Source: Aphrophora alni (lineage: Eukaryota; Arthropoda; Insecta; Hemiptera; Aphrophoridae). Taken from it: 64,000 nucleotides of DNA. The stretch spans positions 116,255,362 through 116,319,361 of the forward strand of contig OY740765.1 in assembly GCA_963513935.1 (NCBI GenBank), given 5' to 3'. This document shows, piece after piece, positions 1 to 11,006 of this stretch (positions are counted from its first letter, which is position 1; every line of letters starts with the position of its first letter). The notes beneath the pieces were generated by a model. The model was not told the origin of the DNA. It made no database searches and saw nothing but the letters and a program-made list of their open reading frames with translations. The translations under genes and the position numbers were made by a program.

Positions 1-607
1 TAATTATTTGGGGGTAATGGTTTGAAAAGTTATTATTAGTGAGGTTGTAATTTTCTACAGCGTTATGCTCAGGTTCCCTTGCAGTAAATATTTAAATTAA
101 CGAATAACTGTTATTCTACATTTGAGCACGCTTGAAGTTGTACCTACAGCCAGCAAACATGAACAAGGGGGACACCTACTTAGTTATTCTGGTTTTAAAG
201 TAATAATGATGGATTGTTCATATTACTAATATGGTTCAATTGTACATTTTCCATTTTTTAAGAACGAATACACAACGTTTCGAGAGTCTAATCAACTCCC
301 GTTATCAAGTGGTATGCCTAGCACATATAAAACGGAGAAAACACCAAACATATCTTAGGAGTATAAACTAAAACTAAAACCATAATCTAAGAAAAATAAC
401 CCAGGCTTAAAACTTGGTCTTAACAGTCAAAACTAAAACTAAATACAAACGTAACCCGCCCTCACGGGCTCATATACTGTGAGTATGGACCTATTCTGGC
501 AATCTCAATTAACCTTAACTGTATCTACACCTTTTTTCATTTTGGCTGGCCCCTTTATTTCCTCCCCACACGTCCGCGCCACTTTTGGCGTGATGCGATG
601 TTGGTGG
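1..607. other. No gene found (AT-rich leader)
   Basis: I see no coding exon or RNA gene here. The stretch 433-605 is more GC-rich than its surroundings and has no stop-free frame of useful length. An 'ACGTTTCG' motif near 275 resembles motifs at 5,620 and 51,215 but is too short to classify. Confidence 0.5.
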
Positions 608-705
608 TTCGTAGTCTTGGGTTAAATACCTCTCTTTCATCTATCCTATCAATTTTCTTAAACAACTCTTGTTCGTTTTAGACACTGGGGCTATTAGAAT
701 CTACG
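608..705 (-). repeat. R2 interspersed repeat, partial copy
   Basis: This matches, in reverse, the central part of the R2 family found about a dozen times in the window (for example 50,390-50,490 and 62,290-62,400). Shared blocks are 'AGTCTTGGGTTA', 'CTCTCTTTCATC', 'CAACTCTTGTTC' and 'CTATTAGA'. It is truncated at both ends. Confidence 0.7.
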
Positions 706-1029
706 TAATTTAATATTTAAAAATATATATAAAGTTGTATTATTCTCCAACAAAAATTGGATGGTATTCCATAAAAAAGACGCAGTACATTTCACAACAG
801 ATGTGATTACCTTTAATTTTTAAATTATTGTAAAGTGGTTAAAATTTTTATAGTGTTTAAGAACACTACAAAGATCAACAAAGCAACCGATATTTTGTCT
901 TCCAACCCATTTTTCTCACCAAAAATTGATCAAGAACGTCTAAAAAACGAAATTAAAAAATTATCTTAAAACCTATTTTAAGTTCTATTATATACTACCG
1001 AAACTTGGACAATGACAAAAATTCAGGAA
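706..1029. other. No gene found
   Basis: AT-rich sequence without recognisable coding, repeat or RNA structure. Confidence 0.5.
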
Positions 1030-1390
1030 GATTGGATTATGAGGTGGAGAAACAAGATTCCACGAAGAATCGATGGAGGAGTTCAATTTGATGAAACGTG
1101 GAGGATTAGAGCAAATTCTGAGCTTTACGAAGAGCCTGAGATTAAACAACAAGGATGAGATGTGCAAGGTATGTTCAACGGTAAGATAGGGCGGTAAAGA
1201 AAGTGTTCCTTGCCACGCCTGAGGAAAGAAGATTATGAGGAAAGCTCAGGTAAAGATAGATGGAGGATGTAGAGGTGGATCTTGGGAAGCTGATGGTTAG
1301 AAGGTTGAGAAGCAGAGGACAGATTATCTGGAGGGATAGTTATTCAGGAGGCCAAAGCACTGCAGCACGCGTAGCGCCGAGAAACCGAGA
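1030..1390 (+). pseudogene. Non-LTR retrotransposon RT, C-terminal fossil
   Basis: Translation across frames gives pieces of the C-terminal end of LINE reverse-transcriptase ORFs. First comes 'RRIDGGVQFDETWRIRANSE' followed by LYEEPEI (about 1,060-1,150). After several stops comes 'DRWMEDVEVDLGKL' with a trailing RSRGQ..WRD (about 1,250-1,345). In this protein class the region after the RT core typically reads RRI(F/Y)G...W..R.N.EL and ends with W.(D/E)DVE.DL..L.....R..A.DR..WR, so the order and spacing fit. At least three stop codons or frameshifts interrupt it. The first part of the ORF is absent, as expected for a 5'-truncated insertion. The 67-codon ORF starting at 1,260 is only the tail of this fossil. 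Confidence 0.72.
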
Positions 1391-1447
1391 AATAGAGGTT
1401 ATTTTTATTGTTGAAAAAAAAATCATTAAATTTAGAAAATTACATAA

Positions 1448-2090
1448 CATATTTAAACGTTGAATTACTGGGACGTAACCTCGGTATATTGTCTTACAGC
1501 ATCCGATGAGATACATTCTAACACATGCAAATCCACAAAGTTCTGTGATTTGTACCAAAAACTAAAATTACAGCAACATGAACACGATAAACTGTCCTAT
1601 AGAATTCGATGTGAAGCATTCTAACACGCGTAAACTCACAACGCACTAGGATTGGTACCAAAAACTAAAATAACAGCAACGTGAACTCTATAAACGCCTT
1701 ATAGCGCCCAATGAAAAGCATTCTAACACGCGTAAACTCACAACGCACTAGGATTGGTACCAAAAACTAAAATAACAGCAACGTGAACTCGATAAACGCC
1801 TTATAGCGCCCAATGAAAAGTATTCTAACACGCGTAAACTCACAACACACTAGGATTGGTACCAAAAACTAAAATAACAGCAACGTGAACTCGATAAACG
1901 CCTTATAGCGCCCAATGAAAAGCATTCTATACTAGTAAACTCACAACGCGTTGTGATTTGTACAGAAAACTAAAATACAGTAAACTCGATAAGCTGTCCT
2001 AAAGCACTCAATGAAAAGCATTTCACCATGCGAAAAACTACAACGCGCTTTGATTGGTAACGAAAACTAGAATTACAACAACAAAAGTAA
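1448..2090. repeat. 102-bp tandem satellite, about six copies
   Basis: The marker ATTGGTACC (or ATTTGTACC) recurs at 1,548, 1,651, 1,753, 1,855, 1,955 and 2,053, a period of 98-103 bp. Each unit also carries 'AACTCGATAAACGCC', 'CAATGAAAAGCATTCTAACA' and 'GTAAACTCACAACGCAC'. The three central copies are nearly identical and the outer ones are diverged, the usual pattern of unequal exchange in the array centre. Confidence 0.93.
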
Positions 2091-3880
2091 AATGAAATGA
2101 TGAGCAGGGATGACAATATAATATTGACACGTTGCGGGGATTCAAGAGATTACTGGCCTTTACTCAGCTAATACATCAATTTTCAATATAAACACACGCC
2201 CATATCCCCAGGGAGTAGTATTAAAACCGAAAACTAATTTAATCTAAACGAAGATCTAACTTCGTCTAACTGTCAGACTTAATTATACAGGACTATACCT
2301 AATTTGTGGAGTTCTGGATCAATAAAATGTGCACTAACTAATTCGTAAAACTAGTTACTAAACCAAATTTTGATTTTAAAAAATATATTCGTCAAATCAT
2401 CCTACAAAAAGCCTTGATCGGATTGTTATCAATAATTGCGTAAATTATGTTACGTTATTAGTATATTATTATTGTAATTATGTCCTTTTTGTGTAATAAA
2501 CGGTTAAAAAACATTCCCCAAACTTTTTCAAGCACCAGTTAATAGATATTATTGATTTTAATTAGATACATTTGTGATTATTTGTCGTTTATGTCATGAA
2601 TATATCATAAATGTAAAACCTAGACCACATTACTTTTCAAGAGACGTTATTTTCTTTAATGTTGCATAAAATATGACTAAACAATCTGATTTATTGCGTA
2701 ATCTTGTTCAGGCTAAATTTATATGTACTGTATTTAAATGCTAGAGCCTGTATCTTCTGAGAGCTTCATGATAACACTATGAAATTACAAGGTATATTTT
2801 TGGGTAGGTGTAAACAAACTGATATCAAATTCGTATATCATACTAAAATGTATAAATAATCAAATTTTCATTAAATTAAAAAACATGATTTTTACTTGCG
2901 CCAAACTGCAAAATTTTTAATCATGAGCCTATCTTTCAGACAATTTTTGCCACTCGTTTATGGCACAAATGAAGCACATTTAGACGCTATTTAAACGTAT
3001 TCAAGGGCGGTGTCTATATTTCATTTTCAATTTTTAACCGGCACTACTAAACTGAAATATTTCGTGACGATTAGTTTTGGTTCGTTTGAAATTGAGAATG
3101 AGTGAGTGAAAAGGTTCGTGCCATGTTTTGGATAGTTTACGTACTTATAACATAAAACATAATAAATAAATTGCCCATCTCCATATTTAAAGCTTAGAAT
3201 TTGCAAAACTTGTTAATTCGTCGGCAGGGAAATTCAAAAGAAATAAGAAACATGCCGTGTTAAACTACTTCTTTCGGGGTTTTTTTTTTAATGAACTGTG
3301 CTTACAAGGATGAGATAGTCAACCTGATAAGACATCCCCGTACTAAATAATTAAGGCATCTCCACTGTATGGTTTGAAGCTCAGAAATTAGAGGTTTTAG
3401 TGCTGTCATCTAATATCCAACTTCTGATAACTTCGAGGAGAGTATCCCGATATTAGTCTATTCTGACCTTGAACCCATAAAACTACAACAGTTCAATCCA
3501 TATATTAAACCTGATATTAATGTATGTTTCTTCTAGTGAACATGTCACTAGTTAGGGACCAGAAATCATACTTGCAATCTGGTTACCTCGATGAAGGTAT
3601 TGTGATGGGAGTGGAACAGCTGATGATTGGTTCACAAACGAGAAATGAGCGAAGTAGGCATAAGTAAATTGTTCGGCAGCTACATATGAATTGTGTAATA
3701 CCCTCCCATTTTATTGAGTCAATCCTTATTTTTTTCAAATTTACAATGTGAAATTTAGTTTGGAGAAACTGCGTTCCTGAGATTCTTGGGAACGCCTGAA
3801 AGACAGTCGCACCGCAATATATATTTAAATGCGTGAGTTTAAAATAGCAACATCCTTAACCACCCATATTACAGGTTTAG
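2091..3880. other. No gene found
   Basis: About 1.8 kb of AT-rich DNA with no ORF above noise and no match to the families seen elsewhere in the window. Confidence 0.45.
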
Positions 3881-3884
3881 TGTT

Positions 3885-4090
3885 ATGTGGAGATAGTTTT
3901 GTGATTAAATTCTAATTCCTCTAAATTAATTAATTATAATTAACGTAACACATTAAGACCTGGTTACCTGGAGTGGTGTTTAGTCAGACGGAATAAGCGA
4001 TTTAACGACCACACAGGTTATGGACAAGCACGATTTCCTTCGTTAAACGTATCATATCTCGAACCATATCCTTCGTTATTAAGTGGTGAT
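3885..4090 (+). repeat. Family M interspersed repeat, copy 1
   Basis: This shares ordered blocks with 24,430-24,640 (same strand) and 26,100-26,290 (opposite strand): a TGATTAAAT box, 'CCTCTAAATTAATTAATTAT', 'CATTAAGACCTGGTTACCT' and 'AGTGGTGTTTAGTCAGACG'. No coding capacity is visible. Its boundaries were set only by where similarity fades. Confidence 0.7.
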
Positions 4091-4440
4091 TCCCCCCTCC
4101 CCCCCATTCTTAGATATAATTTCAAAACCTATACGTAATATTAAAAACTTGTGTGATGAATCAACAAACCGATGTCGTTTGGAGTCAGCTGATCCAATAC
4201 AAATTCTTATGGAATGATATCTGTCTCTCGTCTGTGCAGTGCTTACAAACCAAACGACGGACCTATTTCGATGAAATTTACTATTTGGGTTTATTTTGGC
4301 CATATCTCGTTAAAAAGAAAAGAAACAAACAATTTTATTCGATAAGTTAAAATTTTGGGTTCGCAAAACTAAACTTACTATTTTACTTTTCTGATATATG
4401 AAATGTAGGATAAATTTGATAATAAGAAAAATTTCGACTT
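4091..4440. other. No gene found
   Basis: Two overlapping antisense ORFs of 65 and 74 codons lie here. Neither has a recognisable domain and both look like chance. Confidence 0.5.
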
Positions 4441-4446
4441 CCATTT

Positions 4447-5180
4447 TTTGACTGATCTTCACAGGTCCCTTAGGAAACCGGAAAAGTGATTTTGTACATA
4501 CCGTTCATCCGTTGTCGTTGGTGTCTTAGTGGTTGTTATATTTACGTAAATACGATAGGATTTACCACGGATATTAAGAAAGGATCATGCACTTTGATCT
4601 ACAGGATCATAGCGTGCTCATTTAGAACCTTATTGAAATTCAGAATAATCTTATTGAAAATGACAAAATGGCGGCCATTTTAAACAAGTTTTTTGTTCAT
4701 TATTCGTGTGGTATTCAAATTACAGGACACGAAATTAGAAATTTTATTTTTTGCAAATTTCAATTCAGCATAACGTTACCAATTCCACCTCTCCTCGATG
4801 AAAAATTACGAAGTTATTATCAAAATATATTTTCGAACCCTTACCTCCCAAAAACTGTTCAAATAATTACGAGATTCGGCACTGCCGAGTCACCGACATG
4901 AGCGTAGCGAATGGAGGCTTCATGAGGCCCACCGAGTATATACTTTTAATATAGGCCTAAGCCTTAGTCGACGTCAAAAATTAGTGATATGCAGAATTAA
5001 GAGGTTCAGAAGACCTGCGTAATAACTGTTTTAAACGAAATTATCTTACCGGACAAGTTCATTTGATTTACTAATACATTTTAACATTTCCTACAAGGCT
5101 CAAGAAACCAATATTTAGAAATTACATTTAGAGTATCTGCTTACATTATATTGTATTATGGGTCTGGGTAAGTACCATAA
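4447..5180 (+). repeat. R1 interspersed repeat, near full-length copy A
   Basis: R1 is the commonest long repeat in the window, with about eleven copies on both strands. In the orientation used here it begins near 'TTTTTGACTGATCTTCAC' and continues through GTCCGTC-rich sequence resembling 'CCGTCCGTCCGTCGTCGTTG'. Next come 'CTCATATAGAACCTTAATG', an ATGGCGGCCATTTT box, 'CTCGTGTGTTATTCAAC', 'TGTAATTTCGAACCCTGACC', and one or two copies of 'ACGAGCGTAGCGAGTGGAG'. It ends with 'CATTTCCTACAAGGC' and 'GGGTCTGGGTAAGTACCATG'. No long ORF is conserved among copies, so it behaves like a non-autonomous element; its class is unknown. Copy A keeps every block but is diverged. Confidence 0.85.
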
Positions 5181-5960
5181 TTTTTATTTATAAGAAAACT
5201 TTCTAGGACGTATATGAAAGAATGTTCAAAGTCGTTTGCTGACTTCAGATGCTTTATTCCTTTGGGAATCCTCTGCTCATAATCCAGCGTGGGTTGTTTG
5301 ATGTTATTTAGTTTTGATTAACGGAGGTCTGGAAATGTAAGGCTTATAACTTGTAAATTCAAGCTCAGAGATTTAAAAGAGTCTATAATATCAAACAGGT
5401 AAAAAACGCTTTGAAGTCTTTGCCATCGGTTTATTTTGGTTGCACATTTCTCCATGTAATAAATTTCTCACATAGAGAAAATGATGTCATGGGTCAAAAA
5501 GTCGATGTACTTTCTAAACTAAAAACATCATAACCTAATTGTAAATAATGAATTTATACTAAATGCTATATTAATCTAAAATTGTGTAATTTATATTCAA
5601 ATAACTAGGAGACAATCTGGAACGTTTCGGCAGATCACCGACTCTCACTCACAAGAATAGAGGGAGTATCAACAGTACCACCAACACCACGAAACCTTTC
5701 CTAAACACACACTTCCGGAGGCGCAAACCTTCGATAGACAGAGCGTACTATTTTAGCTACGGCTGATCATTTAGTTTCGCCCTGATGTCCACAATGATCT
5801 CGAACTCATGATCATACTTAGACCCCAAGCATGAAGCACTAGCTTCCTTTTACGTTTCGCCGGAGATTTGACAGAAAACTTTATTTCACCGGGTATTCTG
5901 TTCGCAATGTTAAATATTACATAATATTTAATACTGTTAAAATATATGTTTTTTTTGGTT
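5181..5960. other. No gene found
   Basis: A modestly GC-richer block at 5,620-5,860 contains, on the minus strand, 'GATCTGCCGAAACGTTCC', which resembles the GAAAC motif sequences at 36,140 and 51,220. I see no continuous reading frame. Confidence 0.45.
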
Positions 5961-6303
5961 TTTAAAGGCAATAACCTCTAGGTCATATTCGTCTTTATTA
6001 CAAAAGGTAGAAAAGAACTTAAATAAAGACCACTAGTCCTCAAAAAATATAATAGCGTCAAGGTCGGAAGAGAAAAAGAGTTCGTCAACAGAGGGCTGAT
6101 AGAAAAGAACAAAGAGAGTGATCAAACCGAAGACTACATATAAAAAGGTGTAGATCCAAATAAAATCCCTCGGAATTGCCACGTCCGTACTCACTTGAGG
6201 GTGTGTTTAAAACGTAATCAAAAATTATATGTAAAAAGGTGTAGATCCGGCTAAAGTCCTCGGTATTGCCACTTCTGTACTCACTATAGGGTAGGTTTAA
6301 TAA
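5961..6303 (+). repeat. R2 interspersed repeat with internal duplication
   Basis: An R2 copy. It begins with TTTAAAGGC, followed by a diverged CTCGGTCATCAT block, and carries GGTCGGAAGAGAA, TGATAGAAAAGA and GTGTAGATCC. The terminal part (AAAAAGGTGTAGATCC to the ACTCAC palindrome) is present twice, at about 6,140-6,218 and 6,225-6,303, an ~88-bp direct duplication. Confidence 0.8.
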
Positions 6304-6741
6304 GTAAAAGTTTTAGTACAAAGGTTTTAAGGATAGTGTGATGGAAGCACATCTAAAGGTCCCAAGGAAACATCGTCTAGTATTTGATCGGTTTCAGACA
6401 TTTTAATCATCCTGTATCTACTGTATTTCATTGTCTAAAATAATAAATTGAAGGATATTGAGACGATTGAAATACGAGTAGTGGATGATCAGTGGCCTGG
6501 AAGGATTGGTACCGGTTTTATAATCTTTGTGTCAATATATAGACTGTGTTGTCTACACTATAGATCTTTGGACAACATTTTCCTTACTTATATTTCATTC
6601 TCTCCTTCTTCGCTACTATAACGGAATCGTAAAACTTGGTAGTTTTTCAACTCCTTGAACAACACTTTTTAATTAGATATTAATCCTAAACCACGTCGAG
6701 TTTGTGTGCTTGTGTTTCTAATACATTTTTCCTTTGATATT
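6304..6741. other. No gene found
   Basis: Nothing recognised on either strand. Confidence 0.5.
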
Positions 6742-6832
6742 TAAAGGGGGAAATCCTCTCAGTCATCATCGCCCAATAAACAAATTTAGAAAAGATCATA
6801 AAATAAAGTCACCTAGCCCTTGAATACTAATA
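6742..6832 (+). repeat. R2 repeat, first half only
   Basis: TATTTAAAGGGGGAAATCC, CTCAGTCATCATCGCC and CACCTAGCCCTTGAATACT match the start of R2. The second half is missing. Confidence 0.65.
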
Positions 6833-7439
6833 GGGAGGGAGTGTGATATACGCTTTTAATAACAGCGGTCAAAATTAATTTTTGTTTTTCATCAATTATT
6901 CCTGAACCAAATCATAGAGTTGATTATGAGAAGTTTTTTTAGTTTTTTACCGATAACTCACGAACTCCCATTTTTAGAGAAATAGCGACCTATGGGTTTT
7001 GTTTGAGCAAAACGTGATAAAATCGTGTAGCTGATTTTAAGGAAATCATAATTTAGTGTTTTATTATGAGTTATTCACATATAAGAACAATTTTTAATCT
7101 CCGAGATATGGACAAATTATGCCCACAACAAATTTGATTAAAACCGGAACGTGTTTGAACATTTATGACAGATGACAGACGCCAGTCAGACATCATCCAA
7201 AAACCTCTTTTTTCACTCAGGGGGATTTTGTTTACTCAGTCACAATAGTTATTCTATAATAAAGAGAGTTAAACAACAGAGGCAACAAGCTGCCATGCAA
7301 TACATTTTAAACATGTGACATTAGCATACTATTAAAATGTGCATACTATACTTTAACATGTGCCCAGCACGCACTATTAAAACTGCGTGATAGGTCATGA
7401 ATTAATTGTATTGTTATTTATGAATCATTAACGACATTG
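6833..7439. other. No gene found; possible old repeat
   Basis: The phrase 'CAATTATTCCTGAACC' near 6,890 recurs near 62,765, and 'GCCCACAACAAATTTGATTA' near 7,120 resembles 26,855-26,880. This suggests a very old interspersed family that I cannot delimit. Confidence 0.35.
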
Positions 7440-8395
7440 AAAGACAGTGTTAAACAGATGACACCACTTTATTAGTTATTGGGAAAAACCGTTGTGTCTC
7501 AAGAATCTTTTACTTCATCATTAATTATGGCAGAATTTAATAATTATACTGATAAATCGTTAAACAATTGTCTTTACAGTTATTGAGAAGAATATTGTTG
7601 ACCTCGGAAAATGTGTCACTTCATCAATAATTATGGCAGAATTATTTAATTAAACAGATAACCAGTTAAACTAAAATCAACCTGTTAACCAGTCTTATCA
7701 GTTATTGGGTAAAATATTGTTGACCTAGAAGAATCTATCATTTAATGACTATATGGCAGAGTTAATTAAGTAAATAGTTAAACAGATGATACCACTTTAA
7801 CAGGCATTGGGAAGAATATTGTTGACTTAGAAGAATCTGTCACTTCATCATTAATTTTGTGAGAATTAATTAATCAGACAGTTAAACCGATGATACCACT
7901 TTAACAGTTATTGGGAAGAATATTGCTAACCTAGAAAAATGTGTCCCTTCATAATTAATTATGAGAGAATTAATTAATTAAACAGACAACCATTTAAATA
8001 GTAGTCTTATCCGTAATAGGGGAAAATATTGTTGACCTATAAGAATTTATTACTTAATTATTAATTGTGGCAGAATTAATTAATTTAATAGTTAAACAGA
8101 TAATACCACTTTAATAGTTATTGGGAAGAATATTGGTAACTTAGAAAAATCTGGCAATTCATCACTCATTTTTGGAGAATAACTGCTAAAGTGGTTTCAT
8201 CTGTTAAACTATTTAATTAATTAATTCTGCCACAATTATTGATGAAGTGGCAAATTATTGTAGGTCATCAATATTCTTCCCAATAACTGTTAAAGTCGTA
8301 TCTGTTTTATTAAATAATTCTATCAAAATGAATGATGAAGTGACAGATTATTCTAGGTCAACAATGTTCTTCCCAAGAACTGTTAAAGTAGCAGC
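7440..8395. repeat. 104-bp satellite with an internal orientation switch
   Basis: The marker GTTATTGGGAA recurs at about 7,475, 7,579, 7,701, 7,804, 7,907, 8,013 and 8,117, mostly 103-106 bp apart with one 122-bp step. From about 8,170 onward the same unit appears as its reverse complement (TTCCCAATAACTG near 8,176, 8,278 and 8,372). Each unit carries 'GAATATTGTTGACCTAGAAG', 'CACTTCATCATTAATTATGG' and a TTAATTAATTAA run. The 76-codon ORF at 8,247-8,477 lies in this array and is not a gene. Confidence 0.92.
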
Positions 8396-8559
8396 TCAGC
8401 CCCATCCCCACGCTCCTTCTTCTGTCAGTGTTTGTCAGGTTTTCAAAACAAACAGTCCTATTTTTTTAGTGAAGTGATTCCATGTGAGTGTGCAGTCTGA
8501 GAACGGTTGATTATTTGGTAAAATGTTATTCGTGAAAACTATATATATACTACAAAGGT
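8396..8559. other. Unassigned spacer
   Basis: A short non-repetitive stretch between the satellite and family J. 8,395-8,450 is locally GC-rich with no evident function. Confidence 0.4.
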
Positions 8560-10690
8560 AAAATCGTTGTATGAATGCTGTCTTTTGGTTAAAAGTACGA
8601 AAAAAATTAAAATACAGTTGACATGCAAGGATTTAATAATGTTGATGCAAACGTTTCTGTTCTGAACGAGTTGGTGATATGAACTGACTCATGGTTTGAC
8701 GTCATGTTTCACGAAGGTTTTTAAACAGCGGATTCCTAAGTTATTTATTTTAAAGTAAAAAATCGGTATTTAATGAATTGTGAAAATATGAAATAAAAGT
8801 GATAAAGGATATGTAATTGTAGTACAAACTGTACGCAATTCATAACTGTTATTGATATTTCATATTAATTGACACAAGTAAAATTAGAAGAAAAAAACAA
8901 AAAAGGGAAAAAAATTAAAATTGGTAAAAATCCAAAAAACTTATATTTTTATTTTTTTAAAAAGAAAATCTAAAGTCATTTTATTCTTGAGATTTTTTAG
9001 ATATAATGAATAATTAAAAAGTCGACACAAAAGAGCAAACTTCATAATGTGATAAAATTTAAATAAATGAAAATTGAGTAAATTTAAAGTATACAAAAAG
9101 ATTAAGTAATAAAAGATTAATAGAAAATAAAAAATCAATTAAGAAGTTAAAATGTTCACACCTTTGTGTAAAAACGGAGAAAGATACAAATTTAAAACTG
9201 AAAAATAATAGATAATTACAAATAGGGAAAAGAATTAAGTCCCAGGTAAATTAATTAAGAGGTAATAAGTTAAAAATGCTAATTAGAAGTGTGAAAAACG
9301 AAAGATAAAAAAGCCGGACATTCTTTCTGTCTCGGCTAGCTAACTCATACATGTGGCGCCACCGAATCTCGGTGAGAAACGAGGGTGAAGGTGCGAAAAC
9401 TAGAATTACAAAATCAACCAAATTTTGAATACTAAATAACAAGAGAACGGTAAAACCTTGAAATTCAAATTGAAATTGTAGGAAAAGCCATTATCAAGAC
9501 GAATCAAAAGTAAAAAACTGAAATTTGTCTATTACAGGAATTTTAAATAGAACAAAAGGATTTTCTCCAGAAGTAAGTCGAATTCTAAAAGATGTAAAGT
9601 TCCAAGAACACATGACGTAACAATGGGCGGAGCGTGTATACCAACCTAACTCGAGAGTCAGAGTCAAGGATAATTATAAGAACAATTAATTAAAATAGGG
9701 TTTTGAAGAAGAAAACTAATAAACAAACATGGAATATAAATAATACAGTGCAATACAATAAACGAAGGAGGAATTTACAGCGCTAAATATACAGAAGGAA
9801 GATAATTGCCTAGAAAATACGATACCTCTTGACTATAAATAGAGCCACATATTCTCCAGTCAGAAGCTTTTAGAAAAATAATTTTAAAAGTAAAATCTAA
9901 TAAAATCCACGTCGGTGGATTCAGTGAATTTAACTTAAAACTATTTAGAATAATTTTTTTTGAAAAATAAATCAAATAAACTCCACGTCCGTAGGTTCAG
10001 TGAAGTTCAGTGAATTTGTGGAAAGTAAGAAAAGTAAGTTTTAAAGCCAGTCAATTTCGTGAAGCTGCTATATAAGTTAAGTGCTGTTAGTTAGGTGCAA
10101 AATGGAATAATAAGTCGATGGAGTATAAACAAATGTAATAAAAGGAGGTACACGATGACGGTTAAACAGCAAGGACCCGCTTTTCCTTCGATAGGATCTG
10201 ATTTCTGGACCAATAACGCAGAACTACTCCACAACAACACATCCTGGATATTCAAAGCATCGGTCAAGGTTTGACATTTAAATAAAAATCTATAGAAACT
10301 AAATTGCCACTAAGAGCAAGTTATATTTTATCAAATAGGATATAATTATTTAATTTTCCTGGGATAATTTAGTGTGTGATAAATTTTGTATGTTAAATTT
10401 AAGAGTAATTTATTATGTGTGGATATTTTGAGTTTTATTTTTATATAAAGAGAAATTAATAAATAGTGACTAAAGCAAAGTAAACTTGATCCTTAATTAC
10501 TAATCATAATCGTAACTGAGTGATTAGTAAAAGGTCAAGAAAGATCTTAATGAAAATAAAAAGTTTAGACAAAAAGAAAGAAAAAGAAAAATGTTAGTTA
10601 TTTTGGAAGAACAACCTGCTCATAAGTATAAGAGTATTGGATTAGTTTAAGAAGTAAGGATTGTTACAACAAATAATGTATTGTAAATAG
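8560..10690 (+). mobile_element. Family J retroelement-like block (LTR or LARD-like), copy 1
   Basis: About 2.1 kb that aligns, block by block and in inverse orientation, with 43,084-45,110. Shared landmarks in order are GTTGTATG, TTTGACGTCA, 'ACGCAATTCATAACT', 'TTTCATATTAATTGA', TCACACCTTT, GAATACGAT or AAATACGAT, 'CTATAAATAGAGCC', 'AAGGTTTGACATTT', TTGCCACTAA and CAACCTGCTC. No coding region is shared. A long non-coding block with an internal TATA box and A-rich sense strand is what an LTR or a large retrotransposon derivative looks like, so that is my inference. I could not identify TG...CA ends or a primer-binding site. Two imperfect ~77-bp-spaced direct repeats containing 'CCACGTCGGTGGATTCAGTG' occur at 9,907-10,010 in this copy only. 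Confidence 0.68.
9834..9842 (+). promoter_or_regulatory. TATA box of family J (TATAAATAG)
   Basis: TATAAATAG followed by AGCC is retained in both J copies (here, and reversed at 43,780-43,788) although flanking sequence has drifted. A TCAG-containing stretch about 30 bp downstream could be an initiator. Conservation between two diverged copies suggests this was the element's own promoter. Confidence 0.55.
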
Positions 10691-10864
10691 TAAAAATCAA
10701 AAATAGTTTAAAATATAATTAAACTTAGTCATCACAAATATTGAGAATTATTTACAATAAATTACCAATCCACACACAGGGTTACAAACCACATCGAATA
10801 AGGTAAGATAGATCGTGCCAGAGAAACATTCTTAAGAACTCACTCTCTGTTTTGCTTTTTTCAC

Positions 10865-10950
10865 TGGTATTGAGAAACGGTGTTGCTCAGTTGATAGAGG
10901 TGCGCGATTATCGTACCACACTTCGGATTAGTGAACCGTCAAAGGTTCCG
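10865..10950 (+). repeat. tRNA-like stretch, possible SINE head
   Basis: 'TTGCTCAGTTGATAGAGG' resembles a tRNA D-arm/A-box (GCTCAGTTGGTAGAG) and 'TCAAAGGTTCCGTAGG' further on resembles a T-arm/B-box (GGTTCGANTCC). Spacing is roughly tRNA-like, but I cannot fold a full cloverleaf with a good acceptor stem, so a working tRNA gene is unlikely. A decayed tRNA-derived SINE head is the best guess. Confidence 0.3.
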
Positions 10951-11006
10951 TAGGATAGGTTGGTGGTGTTACGCTACTCTCCTGCCTTCAATAAACCCAA
11001 CGGGTA

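Noticed and set aside
4079..4350. Overlapping ORFs on both strands
   Set aside because: Short, no domain, no splice or start context; chance.
8247..8477. 76-codon ORF
   Set aside because: Mostly the reversed satellite units.
9900..10010. LTR boundary direct repeats
   Set aside because: The ~77-bp-spaced repeats with CCACGTCGGTGG are imperfect and internal to family J, so they are not LTR ends.
10154..10273. 39-codon ORF beginning MTVKQQGPAFPSIGSDFW
   Set aside because: It looked like an exon because of balanced composition and an AAG|GT end. It lies inside family J, and the second J copy does not keep the frame.
10865..10950. Functional tRNA gene
   Set aside because: A- and B-box-like words only; acceptor and anticodon stems do not pair properly.
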